This document shows positions 35,594-36,090 of a DNA stretch of 36,090 nt, in pieces. Each line of letters begins with the position of its first letter. Position 1 is the first letter of the stretch. The DNA lies in contig JAUWVE010000002.1 of NCBI GenBank assembly GCA_030617565.1, positions 1 through 36,090 of the forward strand, given 5' to 3'. The translations under genes were made by a program, and so were the position numbers. This DNA comes from Gammaproteobacteria bacterium (GTDB lineage Bacteria; Pseudomonadota; Gammaproteobacteria; BMS3Bbin11). The notes under the pieces were generated by a model. The model was not told where the DNA came from and made no database searches. It saw only the letters and a list, made by a program, of their open reading frames with translations.

Positions 35594-36090
35594 GTTTTTT
35601 TGTGTTGGCGTATGTGTAAGTTGGTATTCTTTTTTATTCTTGTGCTAGCGTTTGGCTGAGTGTTTCGTCCTTCATCAATTGGTTTTCTTTTTTATTCGAT
35701 TTCTTGAATTGATATGAGTTTTTCGCCCTTCATGGGCGAGTATCTTTTCTTTGATGGCCAAAGAAAAGGTACCAAAAGAAAGGCCACCCGCATGCTTTCC
35801 CTTCGGGTTCCCTGCGATGCTCAGATAAGCTGGCGGGGCGTGAACTCGCTACGCTCAAACAAGCACACCCCGAAACCCCAGCTCATCCTCCGCTTCTCGG
35901 CAAGCCTGAACGGGACGGGTAGGTCAACATCTAACATCAAGACCAAAGACCAACAATATTCGTCATTGCGAGCGAAGCGCGGCAATCTCCCTGTTTCGTT
36001 TCAGCATTATGAGATTGCTTCGTCACTACGTTCCTCGCAATGACTAACAGGCTTTTGACTTTCCTTTCCCCTTTAACCTTCCACCTTTCC
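35594..36090. mobile_element. Composite repeat element, copy B (cut by window end)
   Basis: Copy B starts 3 bp after the kinase stop. An 18 bp outer end (35596-35613) matches 14 of 18 with copy A. A diverged extra stretch follows (35614-35696), and then the 44 bp inner repeat at 35697-35740. The blocks TTCGGGTTCCCTGCGATGCT (~35799 onward) and CTCGGCAAGCCTGAACGGGA (~35896) recur in the order of copy A. Then come four 7-mers in register (35926-35953: AACATCT, AACATCA, AGACCAA, AGACCAA), a palindrome (35962-36044), and NNCCTTT heptads (36061-36088). The right end lies beyond the window. The 109-codon frame at 35714-36043 reads through repeat sequence and is not considered a gene. Confidence 0.7.
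35962..36044. repeat. Dispersed palindrome (CATTGCGAG type) nested in copy B
   Basis: GTCATTGCGAG (35962-35972) is exactly inverted at 36034-36044. Inside, GGCAATCTC (35981-35989) is matched by GAGATTGC near 36011. This repeat type, with CATTGCGAG...CTCGCAATG ends, is found scattered in many unrelated bacterial genomes. It occupies the slot filled by a different double palindrome in copy A. Confidence 0.75.

Noticed and set aside
35714..36043. 109-codon frame at the window end
   Set aside because: It reads through shared repeat blocks, a heptad array and the CATTGCGAG palindrome of copy B; such repeat-derived frames are often mis-annotated as hypothetical proteins.

Overview
The window is a bacterial chromosome segment from a gammaproteobacterium; no species can be named from it. 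The evidence is gene order and protein content. A complete division and cell wall (dcw) cluster runs leftward, flanked by coaE, argJ, secA and dciA on one side and by rnpB, rsmI, lpoA, yraN and gmhA on the other. The mraZ-rnpB-rsmI-lpoA-yraN-gmhA order and the argJ-secA-M23 peptidase-dciA-lpxC-ftsZ order are, from memory, those of Pseudomonas-type gammaproteobacteria. LpxC and heptose genes indicate a Gram-negative envelope.

Layout. 1-1096 (+): the C-terminal part of prepilin peptidase PilD, then coaE. 1159-2358 (-): argJ, converging on coaE across a hairpin. 2359-2607: a gene-free spacer with an inverted REP-like pair. 2608-6386 (-): secA and a membrane-anchored M23 peptidase. 6476-6901 (+): dciA. 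6984-25677 (-): lpxC, ftsZ, ftsA, ftsQ, ddl, murB, murC, murG, ftsW, murD, mraY, murF, murE, ftsI, ftsL, rsmH and mraZ. Transcription runs from mraZ to lpxC. From mraZ to ftsQ almost every junction is a 4-22 bp overlap or a gap of a few bases. A clear promoter and MraZ-box-like sites lie upstream of mraZ.

25678-26640 has no gene. It holds the mraZ promoter and then a ~720 bp repeat element with long terminal inverted repeats, which abuts the RNase P RNA gene (26641-26990, -). A 7-bp-periodic array separates rnpB from rsmI (-). Divergently on + lie lpoA, yraN, a 158 bp MITE, gmhA, the nucleotidyltransferase half of HldE, a GlcD-like FAD oxidase and a transmembrane Ser/Thr kinase with Sel1 repeats. 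A second, cut-off copy of the large repeat starts within 4 bp of the kinase stop codon and runs to the window end.

Together the genes make and polymerise lipid II (murC-F, ddl, mraY, murG, ftsW, ftsI), build the divisome (ftsZ, ftsA, ftsQ, ftsL), set the first committed step of lipid A (lpxC), supply ADP-heptose for LPS core (gmhA, hldE2), export proteins (secA), and activate a PBP (lpoA). The genes themselves are ordinary. The unusual content is intergenic: a modular repeat whose two copies carry different palindromes in the same slot, recurrent 7-bp-periodic arrays, and a MITE with a clean target duplication. I found no CRISPR array, tRNA, rRNA, prophage or evident new defence system.
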